Assembly (NCBI GenBank): GCA_018350325.1
Contig: JAEVLN010000012.1
Location: 2,687,991-2,751,990 of the forward strand
Direction of reading: 5' to 3'
Origin: Globodera rostochiensis
Lineage: Eukaryota > Nematoda > Chromadorea > Rhabditida > Heteroderidae
DNA length: 64,000 nucleotides
Shown here: piece after piece, positions 33,944-46,258 of the stretch
Numbering within the stretch: the first letter of the stretch is position 1
Layout of the letters: every line of letters starts with the position of its first letter
Notes under the pieces: model-generated
Told to the model about the DNA's origin: nothing
Database searches by the model: none
What the model saw: the letters and a program-made list of their open reading frames with translations, nothing else
Position numbers and translations under genes: made by a program

Positions 33944-35191
33944 TTTTGATCGGAAATTGGCGATTTGACCTTTATGTTCTGTTTGGCGGAAGTGTTTTTA
34001 ATTAACAGCTGCTTGAGGTCATGTCGGAGTTGGGCCTACAAATTTTGTTGTCCGTGTGTTCTGCTGCTCTCCAGTTTGTGCTCCTCCACTCGAGAGTCGA
34101 GTCGGTCGGTCGGCCGGTCGGTCGGTCGGGAGTTGTTAGCGCGACGGACGACCGATTTGTCTGACGGCCCCTCCCCCGGGGGGACTAAGCCCCCGCCCCC
34201 ACGTCAAATCACTTGTCCGTTGGCTTTTTTCGCTCTTATCCATCGCGCACGCTCGGCCCTGAGGAGGTTCATTGGACCCATCGGTCGGTTGGTGGGCTTT
34301 TGTCCCCGCTTCTTCCCCCCCCCGCCCCCACCCGCGCACCCAATCCCTCCCCCCCCATCATTCGACTTTCTTTCAGCCATCCATTCATTTTCGTTTGTGC
34401 ATTCCGTCTGCCGTCCGTCCCCCCCCCCCTTCAACTTAAGTGCTTAAGTATGCCTTCAATGTTCACAAAAGCCAAGTCGGTTCACACCGAAGGACAGAAA
34501 ATTATTTGAAATTTGAGGTACAGCCCCCGACCCCCCCTCCCCCGCCAATTTCATTCGTTTTATTGACCACCTATCTTAACGTTATACGGCACATTGAGTA
34601 ACGAAAATAAGGCAGAGGGAAGGGAAAAAGAGAGTGAAGCATAAGCAGCGCCGCTTTCTGATCAGCCTGGGCAAGAAGTATCGCCAGAATCGTTCTCGGA
34701 AATTCGATCTGCTGAGCACGTAACAATGTAAATGGAGAAAGCACAAACACAAGAAAATCTGATCAGACGAATTGATCAAATAGTGAGATGGAAAGGAAAA
34801 CCAAAAATTTTGCAAAAGATTTGTCGAACAGTGAGTGGCACTTATAGAATTGTTGGACATTGAACTGTAAGTTGACGTCATCGAGAGGCAGTGATTGACT
34901 AATTGATGCAACCAAAAGCGTTTCGTTTAACACGGTTTCCTCTCTAAGTTGGCACCGCCAAATTTGGCTCCCTCCGTCCATCTCCATGGCGACTCTTCAC
35001 AGGTGGCCCCCCCGCCGGAAATGAAACGCAACGGCTAATGCCCGGAGGCCCGCTTTACCCGTTGCTTCTTTGCCGCCAAGAATGCCCCACTTATTATATT
35101 AAAAGGTCTTAAGAATTATTGAAGATTCCCTACGAGTTTTGTTATGTAAAAATAGTCCTTTTCTAGCTGCACAGATAATCTTTTGTTTGTC
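33944..35191. other. Divergent intergenic region (innexin / RAB28)
   Basis: Shared upstream region of two divergent genes. It contains a GTCG tandem repeat (34097-34128), C-runs (34315-34345, 34420-34428) and a short basic open frame at 34600-34722 (GKKRVKHKQRRFLISLGKK). That frame has no ATG and no recognised match. TTTTCTAG ends about 26 bp before the RAB28 ATG. Confidence 0.5.
34097..34128 (+). repeat. GTCG tetranucleotide repeat
   Basis: About seven GTCG units, one interrupted to GGCC (GTCGGTCGGTCGGCCGG...). It lies in the innexin/RAB28 intergenic region. Confidence 0.8.
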
Positions 35192-36950
35192 ATGTCCAAA
35201 TTGGCATTGGCATCCGATGACGAGGCCGGCCGGGGTGAGCAAGTGTCGCTGAAGGTCGTTTTGCTGGGGGACAGTTGCACAGGAAAGACAGCGATTTGCT
35301 GCCGTTTTGCGCAATTTGCATACCCGCAGAAGTACTCGCAGGCAAGGACGGACATTTTGAAGATGGACATTAGGGAAAGGACATTTGGGAAACGGACATT
35401 TGGGAGACGGATATTTGGGAGACGGACATTAGGAAAAGGACATTTTGGAGGCGGACATTGAGATACGGACATTAGGGAAAGGACATTTGGGAGACGGATA
35501 TTTGGGAGACGGACATTTTGGAGACGGACATTTTGGAGACAGACATTTGGGAGACGGATATTTGGGAGACGGACATTAGGGAAGGAACATTTGGGAGATG
35601 GACATTTTGGAGACGGACATTTTGGAGATGGACATTAGGGAAAGGACATTTGGGAGACGGACATTCTGGAGACGGACAGGACATTGTTGCCTTTTTGCAG
35701 ACTTCCGGTGTGGACTTTTACTCACGTCGGATCACAATGCCTCATAGTCTGACGGTGCTTCTTCAGGTGTTTCGGAGTTATCGTTAAAATGCAGGTTGTC
35801 CGATCACCGATCAGCACCCAAATTCCAGCTATGGGACGTTGGTGGCCACAACCTGACGTCCCCAACCATGCTCAATACGTACATTTTCGGTGCACAGGTA
35901 GGGAACGAGCTGTTCGAGTAGTTGAACCCTCAATTGATCAGCACAGGCCGTACTGTTCGTATACGACGTGACCAATACGCAATCGTTCGACAATTTAACC
36001 GATTGGGTGACCGCTGCCAAAAAAAGTAGCGCCCAAATGGAGAAGGTCAGTCACTTTTGATATTTTGTGGGCCTCTGTTTATATTTGTGACAATTGCGGG
36101 CAACGAAACATTAAAAGGGCGTCAAAGGAAATATAAAAATATTTATTAAATTTTAAACTAATTAAAATCGTCAAAAATATTTAATTAGATCATTAGGGAA
36201 GCAAAGGGAAACTAATTGTCGTGCCGCCGCCGTTTATATTAACTTATTTATATATGGCGGATGCATTTAGCCCTTTTGCATGGGAATGGTTGGCAACAAA
36301 ACGGACAGCGAACATCGACGGGCTGTCAGCATTGACCGTCACAACAAATTTGCGGAACAAAATGCGTTCAGTGCCCATTTCGTGGCGGCCAAAACGGGCG
36401 ATTCCATTGAGTTGATGTTCAGGCGAGTCAAAGACAAAGCGTCTAAAAGCGAGTCAGAGACAAAGCGTCTAAAAGCGAGTCAGAGACAAAGCGTCTAAAA
36501 GCGAGTCAAAGACAAAGCGTCTAAAAGCGAGTCAAAGACAAAGCGTCTAAAAGCGAGTCAGAGACAAAGCGTCTAAAAGCGAGTCAGAGACAAAGCGTCT
36601 AAAAATGGCCATTGGCTTTTTTGCCTTTTTAGGAAGACAGCGGCCGAAGTGCTCGGCATTCAGCTGACCATAGCCGACGAGGAATGGAATGTCAATGTCG
36701 TAAAAGCACAGATAACACCGGTCGACGGTGGGAGTCAGAACAGGCGGAAACAGAAACAAAGTACGGTAATATGCACAGCGTGTTGGGTACGGTGGCCTTC
36801 CCGGAGGCAGAACAATCGTTTAGTACGCCTAATTATTCTTATTCATTTCCCTAAATAAGCAAAGGCGGCAAAGAGGCGAATGGCGCGGAAACCAAAACGG
36901 GCATTGGCAGCGACAAAACGAAGAATTCGAGCGCGTGCATTTTGCAATAA
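35192..36950 (+). CDS. rab-28: RAB28-like small GTPase
   Basis: Ras-superfamily GTPase associated with cilia and vesicle traffic in RAB28 studies. Seven phased exons: 35192-35341, 35701-35766, 35829-35897, 35947-36045, 36271-36422, 36633-36760 and 36865-36950, giving 249 residues. The P-loop is GDSCTGKT and the G4 motif is [14 protein letters not shown] is the G5-region motif (SAKTGDS in RAB28). [13 protein letters not shown] matches RAB28 LDFFLRRITLP. Switch II reads WDVGGH where RAB28 has WDIGGQ, so the usual catalytic Gln is His. The C-terminus is a CAAX box, CILQ, as RAB28 (not a typical double-Cys Rab) would have. Two introns have GC donors and both contain minisatellites. Confidence 0.93.
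35342..35700 (+). repeat. RAB28 intron 1: GC-AG intron filled by a GGACATTTGGGAGAC minisatellite
   Basis: The exon ends TACTCGCAG and the intron opens gcaaggacgg. It ends ctttttgcag before ACTTCCGG, joining KYSQ to TSGVDFYS. From about 35347 to 35680 it is made of 15-18-bp units such as GGGAGACGGACATTT, TTGGAGACGGACATT and AGGGAAAGGACATTT, about 20 copies with ordered variants. Confidence 0.88.
36423..36632 (+). repeat. RAB28 intron 5: GC-AG intron with a 26-bp minisatellite
   Basis: The exon ends ...TTGATGTTCAG. Seven head-to-tail 26-bp units (GCGAGTCARAGACAAAGCGT CTAAAA, R = A or G) fill 36423-36604. The tract is followed by a pyrimidine-rich acceptor ending ctttttag at 36632. The first unit begins exactly at the GC donor, so each unit carries the same GCGAGT hexamer. 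Confidence 0.92.
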
Positions 36951-38817
36951 AATTGAAGAATAAAATCTCTGAAGAATTGTTTAACGATTAAAAATAATTC
37001 CTTTCATTATTTTTATTTTGTTCTTCTAAAAGTGTAGAATTTTTTGAGAAATCCGATCAAAAAACTCCCAATTCGAACTCCCCACAAAAAAAGGGATTTT
37101 TGGGCGATTGCCACAAATCCCTCGGCTTAACAGCTTCAATCTTACATATTTTGTGAGAGTTTGTGGCCAAATGAACGGCCCGGAGTTTGGGGAATGTCCC
37201 CATTAATTGGGCAGTCGACACTTTGAACACCGGTAGGCACCAATTTATAGCGGTGTTTTGTATTGATCTTTTCACGCCCTTTTCCCGAATGATTTGTTGC
37301 CGTTTTCCGACGCGTGTCACCGCGAGGAAAAGAACACTCATTCCCCCCCCCCCCGGCAATTGATTCCTCCCCTTAGGCTTCTCTGGCAAGTCGCCAGGCG
37401 TTCGATTCTTTTGTTCTCTCGCCCCGTCACCCCTCCAGAGATGGAAGCAGATTCCGCACGCACAAAAAATATTTAACAAATCCGTTTACGAAAAAATCAA
37501 CGATTTCCGGAATTTTGGACTAGGGATCAGTTAAAGTAAATCGTTTCTAAATCCCATCCCTAATTCCCATGCTCTCTCACTTCTCCCTCACTGTCTGTCG
37601 GCACTCCCGGTACTCTTTTTACAGTCTCTCTCCGTCTGCCCTTCTTCCTCTCGTCGTCTGCTGCTGCTACGTCTCCCTTCACTCTCGTCCTCAGTTCAGT
37701 GTCACTCTCTCCTCCCACGTGTCGTCGGCACCGCCAATGCGTTTGTTGCTCATGCTCATCAGCAGTCGAAGGAAGAAACTGCTCCCCCCCCCCCCGTTCA
37801 TGTCTTTCTTTGTCTTGTCCTCCCTTTCTCGCTCTTTCAATCTCGACTTTCTCCCATCTTCCATGGATTTTGTTTCTTTTTTTGCTGAGTTACCTCCTAT
37901 AGAGGGGTTGTAATGAGGAACGACGGATGTTCGAGTTGGAATTGGAATGGACGACGGGTAAAGGCGGGGGGGGGGGGGCATTGGAAATTAATTTCCCCCC
38001 CCCCCCCCCCCCGCCTTTCCGTTCCCATCAAACCGACGCGTTTTTCAACACACGTGATAATAATGAAATTGGAATTAAATTAGTACATATGCTGAATAAA
38101 CAAATTAAATTAAAACTAACAAAACACACAAATAAAAATAGTGAGGTATGAATTTTATTTTAAACAATTGGCGGACATTGTGCGGGGGGGGGAATTTCTT
38201 GAAGAAGAAAGGAGGGGAATGAATGAATGAATGTACATATTTATCATGATTGATAGATGATGAAAGTTAATTTAATTAAATTGTTTGTTTAATGTGTGAA
38301 AATGTTGATTAAATTTGATTTTCTTTTGGGTACGAATTTCTTTGAGTCAAAGAGGAAAAACTAATGGCAATAGTTTTTGTGAATTAATTTAACAGAATTT
38401 GACTTCATTAATTTGCCTTTTTAGGGTTTTGCCAATTCTCCTCCATTTATTAAAATTCGTCACTTTTATTCATAAAATGCGATGAACAACGAATGTGGGG
38501 AATGATACGAATTGTCCAATTCTGTCGGCCCATTGTCTTTTGCCACAGCAAATGTTACTTTCAACATCCAAATTCATTCGGTCAATGATGGACGATTTTG
38601 TGGACCAGTAAGTGCCTTTTTAAGTGTAAAAAGGAGGGCATTTTGTTTTCGCTTAATGATTGGCCCAACAAACTCCAATTAATTAATTTGCCCTTTATTT
38701 CAAAGATTGGAAAGTTCCCTAAAAAAAGCGTGCGTATTATTATTTGCAAAGTTTTGTTTTTAGATTCTAAGTCAATGATTAGGTGGCCTTTCGTCATGGG
38801 GTTTTGGCATTCAGAAG
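36951..38817. other. Intergenic
   Basis: About 1.9 kb. A CT-rich stretch lies at 37570-37870, with poly-C at 37786-37795 and 37995-38012 and poly-G at 37968-37978. Minus-strand frame 37057-37479 has no recognised motif. A possible mini-exon with ATGATGGACGATTTTG lies at 38587, but its phase does not join the next exon. Confidence 0.45.
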
Positions 38818-41800
38818 ATGAACCGTTATTCGTTCAGAGATTGGTTCGAGGAGTCGGCGGACGAAGAGGTGGTGAAGCAACATCCTATAGCGGTGGTTGA
38901 GCCGCAGTACCAACAGCCGAGTCCGCTTCAGGTTCCGGTCGAGAACGGCTTCGGGTGCTTCCATTCGGCTCCAGTCCAAGGCCAGACGGACTTTCTGGAG
39001 TTGAATGTGCCTGTGGACGAAATGTTCTTCACCGGTGTTGAAATGGGCACACCGCAATTAGCGGAGTTCGACATACAGCAGCAAAAAATGACCATCAGTT
39101 CCAACTCCAAACTTGTTCAAGAAGTACCTAAAAAACAGCCCGCTGAGGACCGTCAGCATGGCCTCCAAGTTGGAGGAGGAGAAGGAGAAGCCGTTCAAAA
39201 CGGCGCCGAACCTCAGCAAAGAGAATGTTTTTACGCCGATTGGCCGCCCACGACGAGCAGAAACTTCTCAACGGTTCAGCCATTATCACCCGCCAATAAA
39301 ATGCACAAACAAAATGGGACGGCTGGGGAACAACAGCAACAAAGGCATCAACAGCAACTGAGATGGACGACGCCATTTGGGGAGAACGACGGCAGCCATC
39401 AGCAGCAGTACCACCCACAACAACAGAGCGAATACGGGGGTGGTCAGCTGCCGAACTTTACGAGTGAAAGCGGTAAATGTTTTGTTAAATATAGGTGAAT
39501 GGGGGCAGGTTTTGTGACAGGCTTTATAAAATATAATTATAATTTACAGACTTTCCCATGACGAGGATAGTCGTCCGTGACCAATCCCTGAACAATGTTC
39601 GTCTGCAACCTTACGGGGATGCTATTGAGCACCAACAGAGGACTTTGTTTCACCATTATTCATCTCCATGCAGCTCAAATGTAAGGAATGCAATTTTAAG
39701 CTTTTGAAATTTCAAGAAAAATGTGTTTTAGGGCCAAAGTGTGCCGCTACTTTCTGAACAGCAACAACAAATTGTGATAGATGGAGAACAGCTCCAACAA
39801 CGAAGCTTTTCAGTGAAGATGAACAACGCTACGGACATTCGGCCGACGGAAAGTCCGCCAAAGCCGACGAAAAAGCCATCCAGGCCAAGGCCTTCGGCCA
39901 ACAGCAATCGGAAGAGCTCGTCGTCCGGACAGGAATGCTCGCAAGGGGGCGGAGGAGCTAATCTGGACCAAATTGCCACGATGTTGTTTTCCAACTCCAA
40001 CCTGGCCACTGTCCAATTCGATCCTCAAAAGGCAATCGAATTTTCCCAGGTGTTGGAGCAAACCAAACTGCTGAGAGAGGTAACAAAGGAATATAGAAAG
40101 GCATAAGGAAAGGTTTTTTCTTCAGCAAGAAGAACGGGGCATCGACGTGCGCGAGCAGCTGAGGGCATGTGAGGCGCGTATTGCCGAGTTGGTGCAAAAT
40201 GCCATGGCACAGCAAGGCAATGGCACCGTGCCGGCACAATCGGCGCTCAAAAAGAAGAGCAAACCGAAGAAAAAGGCGCCGGCGAAAGGACAACCGGCAA
40301 ATGCGCAAAGGATAGGCGAAATGCTGCAGCCACAAATGGTATGGAATTGGTGGCACTTTAATAACCCAAAGGGTATTAAGAAAATGAAACTTTCTTTGAG
40401 GAAATTCTATTGTTTTCTTCTTTTTTTTTGCAGAATGTCCCGTCGATTGCCATGGCGTCTGATGGGCAAGGACTTGTTACTACGACTGGCACCCAGCCGA
40501 TGATGCTGTTGTCGCCTCCCGAAGTCATTTGCCAACCTCCCGCGAGAAACGTCGTTCTTTCAACCCCAGGTGGAAATAGTCAGCAATTGTTATTTTTGAG
40601 AATTTCCCACTCCCGATTTCAAAGATTTTATTTATCCGAAAACTTCTTTCTCAGGTTTAGAAAACCATTATAAAATTCAATTTTTTTCCCCAGGTGTTAG
40701 CAACCTTAACAAGTTCAAGCTGTACTCGCACTCCGAACTTCCATCTTCCTCCTCCTCCCTTTCCCAACCGAACTCAACTTCTGTACCGAAAATGACTGAT
40801 TCATCTACAACTTTTGCCAATTCAAGCAAAGGTTTTTCGCCGATTTCTTCAGATGGAATTCTAATTCATAAGAAAGGTTAGTGTCTTTCAATTCAGTTTT
40901 TGAAAAAAGGTTTTAGGCCGATTTTCAGGGGGAGGGGGGGGGGAACTCAAAAAGTTTGATTTTGTGGGGTATTTTCCGTTTTTATTGCAATTTTCTTAAG
41001 AAATTTCCAGAGGAAAAATTTAGCAAAGCAAAAGGGTCTCCTTATGAGTTTTTGTCATCAAACATTTCGAGAGGGAAGGCCCCCTGGCCTTTCTGGCTAT
41101 GGCCCTGTTCATTTGTACAACTAATTTTTTCTTTTATTTATTTAATTCAGTGCCAAAAGCACCAAATGCTAATTCTGTCGACGACGCAAATCGTTTAATA
41201 ATGAAGCAAATCAAAAAGGACAAAGAGATCGAACAACAAATGGCCCAGGAAAAAGAGAGGGAAAGGATTCGAAGGGAAAGGGAACGCGAGAGGAGAAGGG
41301 CACGGTCGGTGGAATGGCATTTTGGGATTTGACAACGTTTTTAAGACTATCCGATGCATTTGCCGCTCTTCGTTCCTCTATCTCAACTTTGGACTACACG
41401 TCGCCCTTTTCTGATCAAATGGACTGCGTCAAACGTCGATTCTTTCTTTTTTTAATTTGGGGAAATTATTTTATTTTTTAGGACTTCTTCCCTTTGGCCT
41501 CTTTTCTGAAAGTGAATTGTCCTATGAATTCCAAGAGAAATGTGATTTTTACATTACTTTATTTTTTATTTTTTTGTTTTTCAGTTGATGGCGAATTGCA
41601 AAGGCATTCGGACTTTTTGAGCGAACGGATGAAAACTTTGAAAGAGCGTTTTCAGTCCGTTTTCATCACAGAATCAATGGTAAAAGTAGCCAAAGAAATT
41701 AAAATTTAGCACATTTTAGTGCAAAATGAAAGAAGAAAAGAATCTTCTTCTCCGTTTGGATGCCGAATTTGAGCGGGTTCAGTTACAAAAAGACGTCGAA

Positions 41801-43880
41801 GCAAAAGGTAATTAATTATTAATATGATTTTCTCAAAATTTAGCGTTTTATTTTAGGGGGCTCTTTTTCGTTTCCATTTGCCTCATCGAGCAATTTGTTA
41901 GACTGGGAGTACGACGGCTGTTGGGATAGGGACCGTTACAGGGACATTTCTCCTTTTGTCTCGCCACCGGAATCTCCCAAAACGGTCACATTCGAAGAGG
42001 AGGCGCAGTGGGGGGACGAGTCGGATGGAGAGACGGAAAACAGAACGGACACTTTAACTGTTGAGGAGCAACAGGAGGTCGAGTTGGACTTTTCTGCAAC
42101 ACCGACGGGCAAAGTGTTAGCTATTTGCATTCCATTGCGAACTTATGCGTATGAGGCGGTGGAAAAGAGTTTGACGGTTGAACGAAATGTTGGACGGCAT
42201 TTGCGGAACATTGGAGGCAACGATGGGAAGGACGAATTGGAGCAGTACCTGGAGAACAACATCTGCGAAAACAGCAATGGGGTGTTTTTTTGTTACAAAA
42301 TGAGTCGGATAAATCTTCGCTCCAACCTTTCAGGATGCATTATGTAACTCGCCAAGCGAAGCGCAACTGATCAATAGAACAAATCATGTTAATACATATT
42401 CCTCGTCCAACGATTTCCAACCAAAGGCAGCATCTTCGGATGGTCCGTCGACCACACTTGCTCTGTCCCCAGCGGACATTCCCATCAAAAAAGCTCTGTA
42501 TCGAAAGAATCGAAATTATGCGCCTCCGTTCAATTGCGACGAGAAAGTAGTGAACATTGACGCAGATTCCGTTGTAAAGTCAATGCCCGCGGGGATGGCC
42601 TTTCTGCTCACGTCGAAGAGATCGGCGGAGAACGAATTACATGAAGATGAGAATCTGAAACTGCTGCAGGGAGAGGTCGAGAAGGTTAGTGGTTTAAGGG
42701 GTGTCACAGTAACCTGCATCTATCTCATTCCGTTTTAGGAGGAATTGCCTTTTGTGGAGAATCAACAACTGTTTATGATGCCAGTGAAGTTGAGAATCAA
42801 ACTGGACAAAAAGAGTGATATTGTAAGCAAAGCGGAAGAAAAAGACGACGGTGCCAACAGTAATCAGGAGGAGTGGAGGAAGAATGTGCATGAACATGAA
42901 GAAGGGGGGGAGAGGTCGGAGAAGAAACGACGGAAGGCCGAGAAGAAGCAGCAGAAAAGACAGGCGAAGTTGGAGAAGGAGAGGATGAAGATGGAGCAGA
43001 ATGAGAGAGGAGCGCCTGGGGGGAAGGAGGAGGCTAATCCCTCATCGTCCCACCCTCAGAACGGCGAAAGGCCGCCGCCGTCGTTGAAGATTTCGCTGCG
43101 CCGTTTGGCCTGCTGGAGAGGCACAAACAACGACACTCCGGAGTACGGCACGAACTCGAGCAATCATGGCAATTGGTCTCATGGAAAGGCCACCTGTCTC
43201 GCGAATGGTGGCACAACGATAAAGAGCGATAGCGGAGAGATGAGGCCGGGAAACGCAGGCGACAGTCTGAAATTACGCATTTCAAAACTGGTTCTAAACA
43301 GAAAGAGTCATGGGGACAACGGCGATTGCGAGTCCAAGTCATTTGAACACCGAAAGAAGGGTCGGAAGAGGAAAAATGGGGAACAAAAATCAAAATCACG
43401 AAAAGAAAAGGAGGAAGAAGAATCGCCGAGGAAAGTGCCGAGACTAAAAATTCGAATCGGAAGTGTATGCAGCGGCGGCATTAACACTGATCAGGCAATT
43501 GAACAACAGCCAAGTATCGCTGTACAGCAAAGTATTTTTTTGGATTTGAAACTTTAGACGTCCTCATTTATTTATTTTTTAGTTTCTTTGATGGAAAATG
43601 AAAGACCGTCGGAGGGAAACGAAGTGCAAAGGTCACTAACGGAAGCAATGGAACACCGCCGAGTGAACTCCTTGAACCCGTCCGAGTACTCAGGGAGCAA
43701 TGACAACAACAAAATCCAATTCTCTCCGTGTTGTTCAGGCAATTTGATTTGTTAAGACAGAGAAGAGAACAGCGGCGATTGTTCCTCCCTTTATTCGTAT
43801 TTTGCGTTTTAGAAGAATCCGACGACGACGAACTTAGAGTCAGGACGAATGAACTCTTCTCCAAGCTGTGCCAAGACTGA
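38818..43880 (+). CDS. BICRA/GLTSCR1-like SWI/SNF (GBAF) subunit
   Basis: Homologue of GLTSCR1/BICRA, which scaffolds the non-canonical BAF chromatin-remodelling complex in the nucleus. Sixteen phased exons give 1248 residues: 38818-39472, 39550-39680, 39732-40079, 40126-40338, 40434-40569, 40694-40876, 41151-41304, 41346-41434, 41482-41511, 41585-41679, 41720-41807, 41857-42113, 42334-42684, 42739-43531, 43583-43738 and 43813-43880. The N-terminal half is Gln/Pro-rich with a Lys-rich patch (KKKSKPKKKAPAKG). A charged coiled coil (QMAQEKERERIRRERE) leads into the GLTSCR1 domain: TLDYTSPFSDQMDCVKRLLPF, then FLSERMKTLKERFQSVF and NLLLRLDAEFERVQLQ. These parallel DLHTPF...VTRLLPYHVY, LLKRTQAML and MIDRMFNQEER. 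The C-terminal third is Lys/Arg/Glu-rich with three L-[KR]-[IL]-[RS] repeats. ATTCAG ends 3 bp before the ATG. The last intron has a GC donor. Confidence 0.8.
43739..43812 (+). other. GC-AG intron in the BICRA-like gene
   Basis: TGTTCAG|gcaattt ... gttttag|AAGAATCC. It adds a final acidic exon (EESDDDELRVRTNELF). Without splicing the frame stops six codons into the intron, so the tail depends on this GC donor. Confidence 0.7.
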
Positions 43881-44903
43881 CATAACTACAATACGGAGTG
43901 TTGATTAAACGACTAACGGTTCTTTTCCCAAAGCATTTTTCGTGTCTTCTTGCGGGTTTTTTTCTTTGCATTTTCCAAACTTTTTCTAAACAATCTTTAT
44001 AGGTGGCCGATTGTGTTGTCCTCTCTAATCCTCATCATTTGCTTGTTTTTCATGTAAAGTTGTTTTATGAAAGTCACCCAAAGACGTTCAAATGGATTTT
44101 CTCATTGTTTAGCAGCCAAATAAAACAAATTGTAGAAAACGGACTGAAGCTTACTTACTCAAGATTCGCGCGTGGTCCAAACATATTTTGACCGTTTTAG
44201 TTGTTTCCTTCCCATGTCGCTTTATCCCCCGTGCCATTTTTGTTGCCCAAACCCAAAAAAAAAAGCGCTTTGATAAAATTATTAATTTTGTAAGCATTTC
44301 TCCCACCAATCTCATCGCCAATCACATCTCTCTCCTTAATTATTTCGATATTTTTTCTATCAAATTGCCTCAAAATACATATTCGACATGTGTGAAACAA
44401 ATAGCTTCAAAGAAACCATTTAATTTCTTTTGATAAAACATGTAAACAAAAGGATCTGAAACCCGTGGTCAAGGTGGCCCCTTTGCGTGGAATACCAAAA
44501 ATGTCGGAGCGGGCTAGAACATGAAGATAGGCGCGACTCAAACTGACAAGGGCTGGGGAGGGCACTTGTCAGTAAAATAAGCTTAAGCAAAAACCTGGCG
44601 AAACCTAACTAAGCTGTGTGTACTTTCCGAGAGCTAATCCGCGATACGCCCCCCCCCCTACCATATAATATTTTTTCCATTGTGCCACCTCCTAAGAACC
44701 AACCCTAGACATCGGGAAGCGTTTGTGCTTCAACCAAATTTATTTACGTAGTGTCGAAAAACAGGTGCATTTGTTGACATAGCGAAGAAAGTCCGATTTT
44801 TCAGAATTTTGCCTTCACACAAAAAAGTATCCAAAAGAAAACTCGGGGTGGCTTAAAAAAGATGTCCGTGAAGGTCGTCTTCCCGGGTGCCAGTGTCCGT
44901 CGA
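43881..44903. other. Intergenic between convergent genes
   Basis: About 1 kb. 43881-44440 is AT-rich. 44450-44660 is a more balanced, non-coding stretch (around CAGTAAAATAAGC, AACTGACAAGGG) without clear homology. A 9-C run lies near 44650. Confidence 0.45.
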
Positions 44904-45557
<654 letters not shown>

Positions 45558-46258
45558 GGAAGCGTCTGTTAGATAACAGTCAACGGCGATTCGTTAAATA
45601 TCAATATACTAAAGTAAAAACGCATTTGTAAGGTAAATAATTATTCCAAGATTAGTCTACCCAAAAGGTTAGCAAAAAGTAACAAAAAAAAAGTCATTCT
45701 TTTTGATTAAAATTTTGCTGACGTGAATAAAACAATGTCGCAAGACTGAACATATGAGAAGCAAATTTTATGTACGATTTTTGCTTTTATTTAGTTTCTC
45801 AACCCACAACATAAAGCAGATTTTGGAAATTAAATCAAATGACCAGAAAAGAAGGGAATACATAATTGAGCAAGGAAATGATGAATATACATAAATGAGA
45901 AATTGAGTGATGGAGAAAGGCACCAACGAAGTGCGAAAGGGTGCGAAACGGTGAGGGCAGACGTCGGTGCGACAAATGAACGGACGGACGAAAAAAGAAT
46001 GACGAGAGAAAGGACGCAAAATGTGATTTGTACTCTGACACTGACAAGCTCTGTTTTATTGATTTTCTTTTTCCATGCAAATTTAAAAAATTGTCAAAGT
46101 GTTTGCACTTGCAATTTCAATAATTTTAAGGTTTCGTTTTTTTACCCGAACCGAAGAGCATCGAGCAGACAACCCTTTTTCGTTTATAAAAAGTTTGTTT
46201 ATTGAAACCAACAAATATAATACTTAAGGCTATTTGAATATCTGGTGCTATTTACAAA
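45558..46258. other. Divergent intergenic region (UBE2D / C1D)
   Basis: 700 bp, AT-rich, containing upstream regions of both divergent genes. Short frames at 45768-46080 look accidental. Confidence 0.5.

Noticed and set aside
33965..34447. 160-residue open frame beside the innexin start
   Set aside because: It reads a GTCG repeat and C-runs. No family motif, and it overlaps the probable promoter region.
35183..35461. 92-residue frame continuing past RAB28 exon 1 (EQ-rich repeat tail)
   Set aside because: It is read-through of the GC-AG intron into the minisatellite. Joining at 35341 and 35701 restores the RAB28 sequence.
35342..36604. CRISPR-like arrays
   Set aside because: Repeats are directly adjacent with no unique spacers and lie in introns of a eukaryotic gene. 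They are minisatellites.
37057..37479. 140-residue minus-strand frame
   Set aside because: No domain, poly-Gly through a C-run, and no splice partners. It may be chance, although I cannot exclude a lineage-specific gene.
38598..38900. Frame opening upstream of the BICRA-like start
   Set aside because: Different phase from the conserved exon. Its sequence shows no relation to the family, and an acceptor precedes the chosen ATG.
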